Source: Paenibacillus sp. JCM 10914 (GTDB taxonomy: Bacteria > Bacillota > Bacilli > Paenibacillales > Paenibacillaceae). Taken from it: a stretch of DNA of 56,344 nucleotides. A program made the translations under genes and the position numbers. The notes under the pieces were generated by a model. The model did no database searches. It was not told the DNA's origin and worked only from the letters and a program-made list of their open reading frames with translations. Every line of letters starts with the position of its first letter. Position 1 is the first letter of the stretch. The stretch lies in contig NZ_BAZR01000035.1 in assembly GCF_001315105.1 (NCBI RefSeq), positions 1 through 56,344 of the forward strand, read 5' to 3'. Shown here one piece after another: positions 56,026-56,344 of this stretch.

Positions 56026-56081
56026 GGTGAGGCCTGGTTGTGAGCGGTGCTGGACTGGCGCAAGTTCAGGGTAGCTAATTC

Positions 56082-56344
56082 GCGCCCCAAGTCCTTCTGA
56101 GGTACTTGCGGGAGCCGAAAGCAGCAAATCACGTGTCACAAGTCCCTCTGAAGTACTTGCGGGAGCGGAGAGTAGCAAATCACGCGCTACAAGTCCCTCT
56201 GGGGTACTTGTGGGAGCGGAAAGCAGCCAAATCAAGCACTACAAGTCCCTTAGAGGTACTTGTGTAGGAGCCAAAAGCAGCAAATCACGCGTCACAAGTC
56301 CCTATGGGGTACTTGTAGGAGCCGAAAGTAGCCAATCACGCGTC
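56082..56344. repeat. Tandem array of 51-53-bp imperfect repeats, cut by window end
   Basis: Five copies with cores AAGTCCyTCTGrGGTACTTG begin at 56089, 56140, 56191, 56244 and 56297 (periods 51, 51, 53, 53). Each has outward arms CAAGT/ACTTG that can form a small hairpin, then GGGAGCsGAAAGCAGCAAATCACG-like spacer. The copies have diverged at several sites. It is not CRISPR-like: the spacing sequence is itself repeated. The array continues past the window. Confidence 0.8.

Noticed and set aside
55672..56235. Minus-strand open frame with a repeated 17-residue LLSAPASTSEGL motif
   Set aside because: It is antisense to the strongly supported fadA gene. The peptide repeat simply mirrors the 51-bp DNA repeats, whose later copies break the frame.
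56082..56344. CRISPR array
   Set aside because: The whole 51-53-bp unit is repeated, including the would-be spacers. There are no cas genes in view.
1..56344. tRNA, rRNA, insertion sequences or prophage genes
   Set aside because: No transposase, integrase, phage structural gene, attachment-site duplication or tRNA cloverleaf was recognised on either strand by eye.

Overview
The window looks like chromosomal DNA of a Paenibacillus-type Firmicute (family Paenibacillaceae). Support: AGGAGG-type ribosome-binding sites with frequent GTG and TTG starts, many hairpin-plus-T-run terminators, a T-box leader, a large secreted protein with three SLH cell-wall anchoring domains, LplB/YtcP-type sugar importers without their own ATPase gene, a PhoP-type direct repeat, and a FadR/FadF/FadN/FadA fatty-acid set of the Bacillus kind. 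I found no rRNA, tRNA, prophage, insertion sequence or CRISPR array.

Layout. 1-8.2 kb: a glycoside hydrolase family 2 enzyme and a giant modular S-layer-like surface protein, both broken by single-base frameshifts. 8.2-14.4 kb: a small membrane M50-type protease diverging from a tight three-gene operon (TerB_N/TerB_C protein, DUF2791 P-loop ATPase, Lhr-like helicase); this is the best candidate for a poorly described DNA-processing or defence system. 14.4-19.9 kb: a 5'-nucleotidase-family metallophosphatase converging on a phnD-phnC-phnE-phnE phosphonate importer with a perfect PhoP-type repeat in its promoter. 20-26.3 kb: a LacI regulator, two sugar permeases, a binding lipoprotein and a GH30 glucosylceramidase-like enzyme, tied together by three near-identical operators. 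26.4-34 kb: a winged-helix regulator with its operator array, a sigma-factor relic, a T-box-controlled archaeal-type methionyl-tRNA synthetase, a methyltransferase, and an unusual fusion of a winged helix with a GyrB-like ATPase domain preceded by a 40-bp nested palindrome. 34-39.4 kb: an aminoglycoside-phosphotransferase relic, a TetR regulon (DUF2306 membrane protein, TetR, DJ-1/PfpI protein) with two matching operators, and a serine hydrolase. 39.4-47 kb: ordinary chromosomal genes (amidohydrolase, alpha/beta hydrolase, M28 peptidase, LOG family, MazG-like). 47.1-56 kb: fatty-acid beta-oxidation, with fadR-etfB-etfA on the minus strand and fadF-fadN-fadA on the plus strand, followed by a 51-53-bp tandem repeat array that runs off the end.

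A window-wide oddity is the number of single-base frameshifts (at least ten) in genes whose two halves are otherwise intact and family-typical. Some may be real pseudogenes, but the pattern looks more like residual base-level sequence errors. These genes are therefore listed as one frameshifted unit each.
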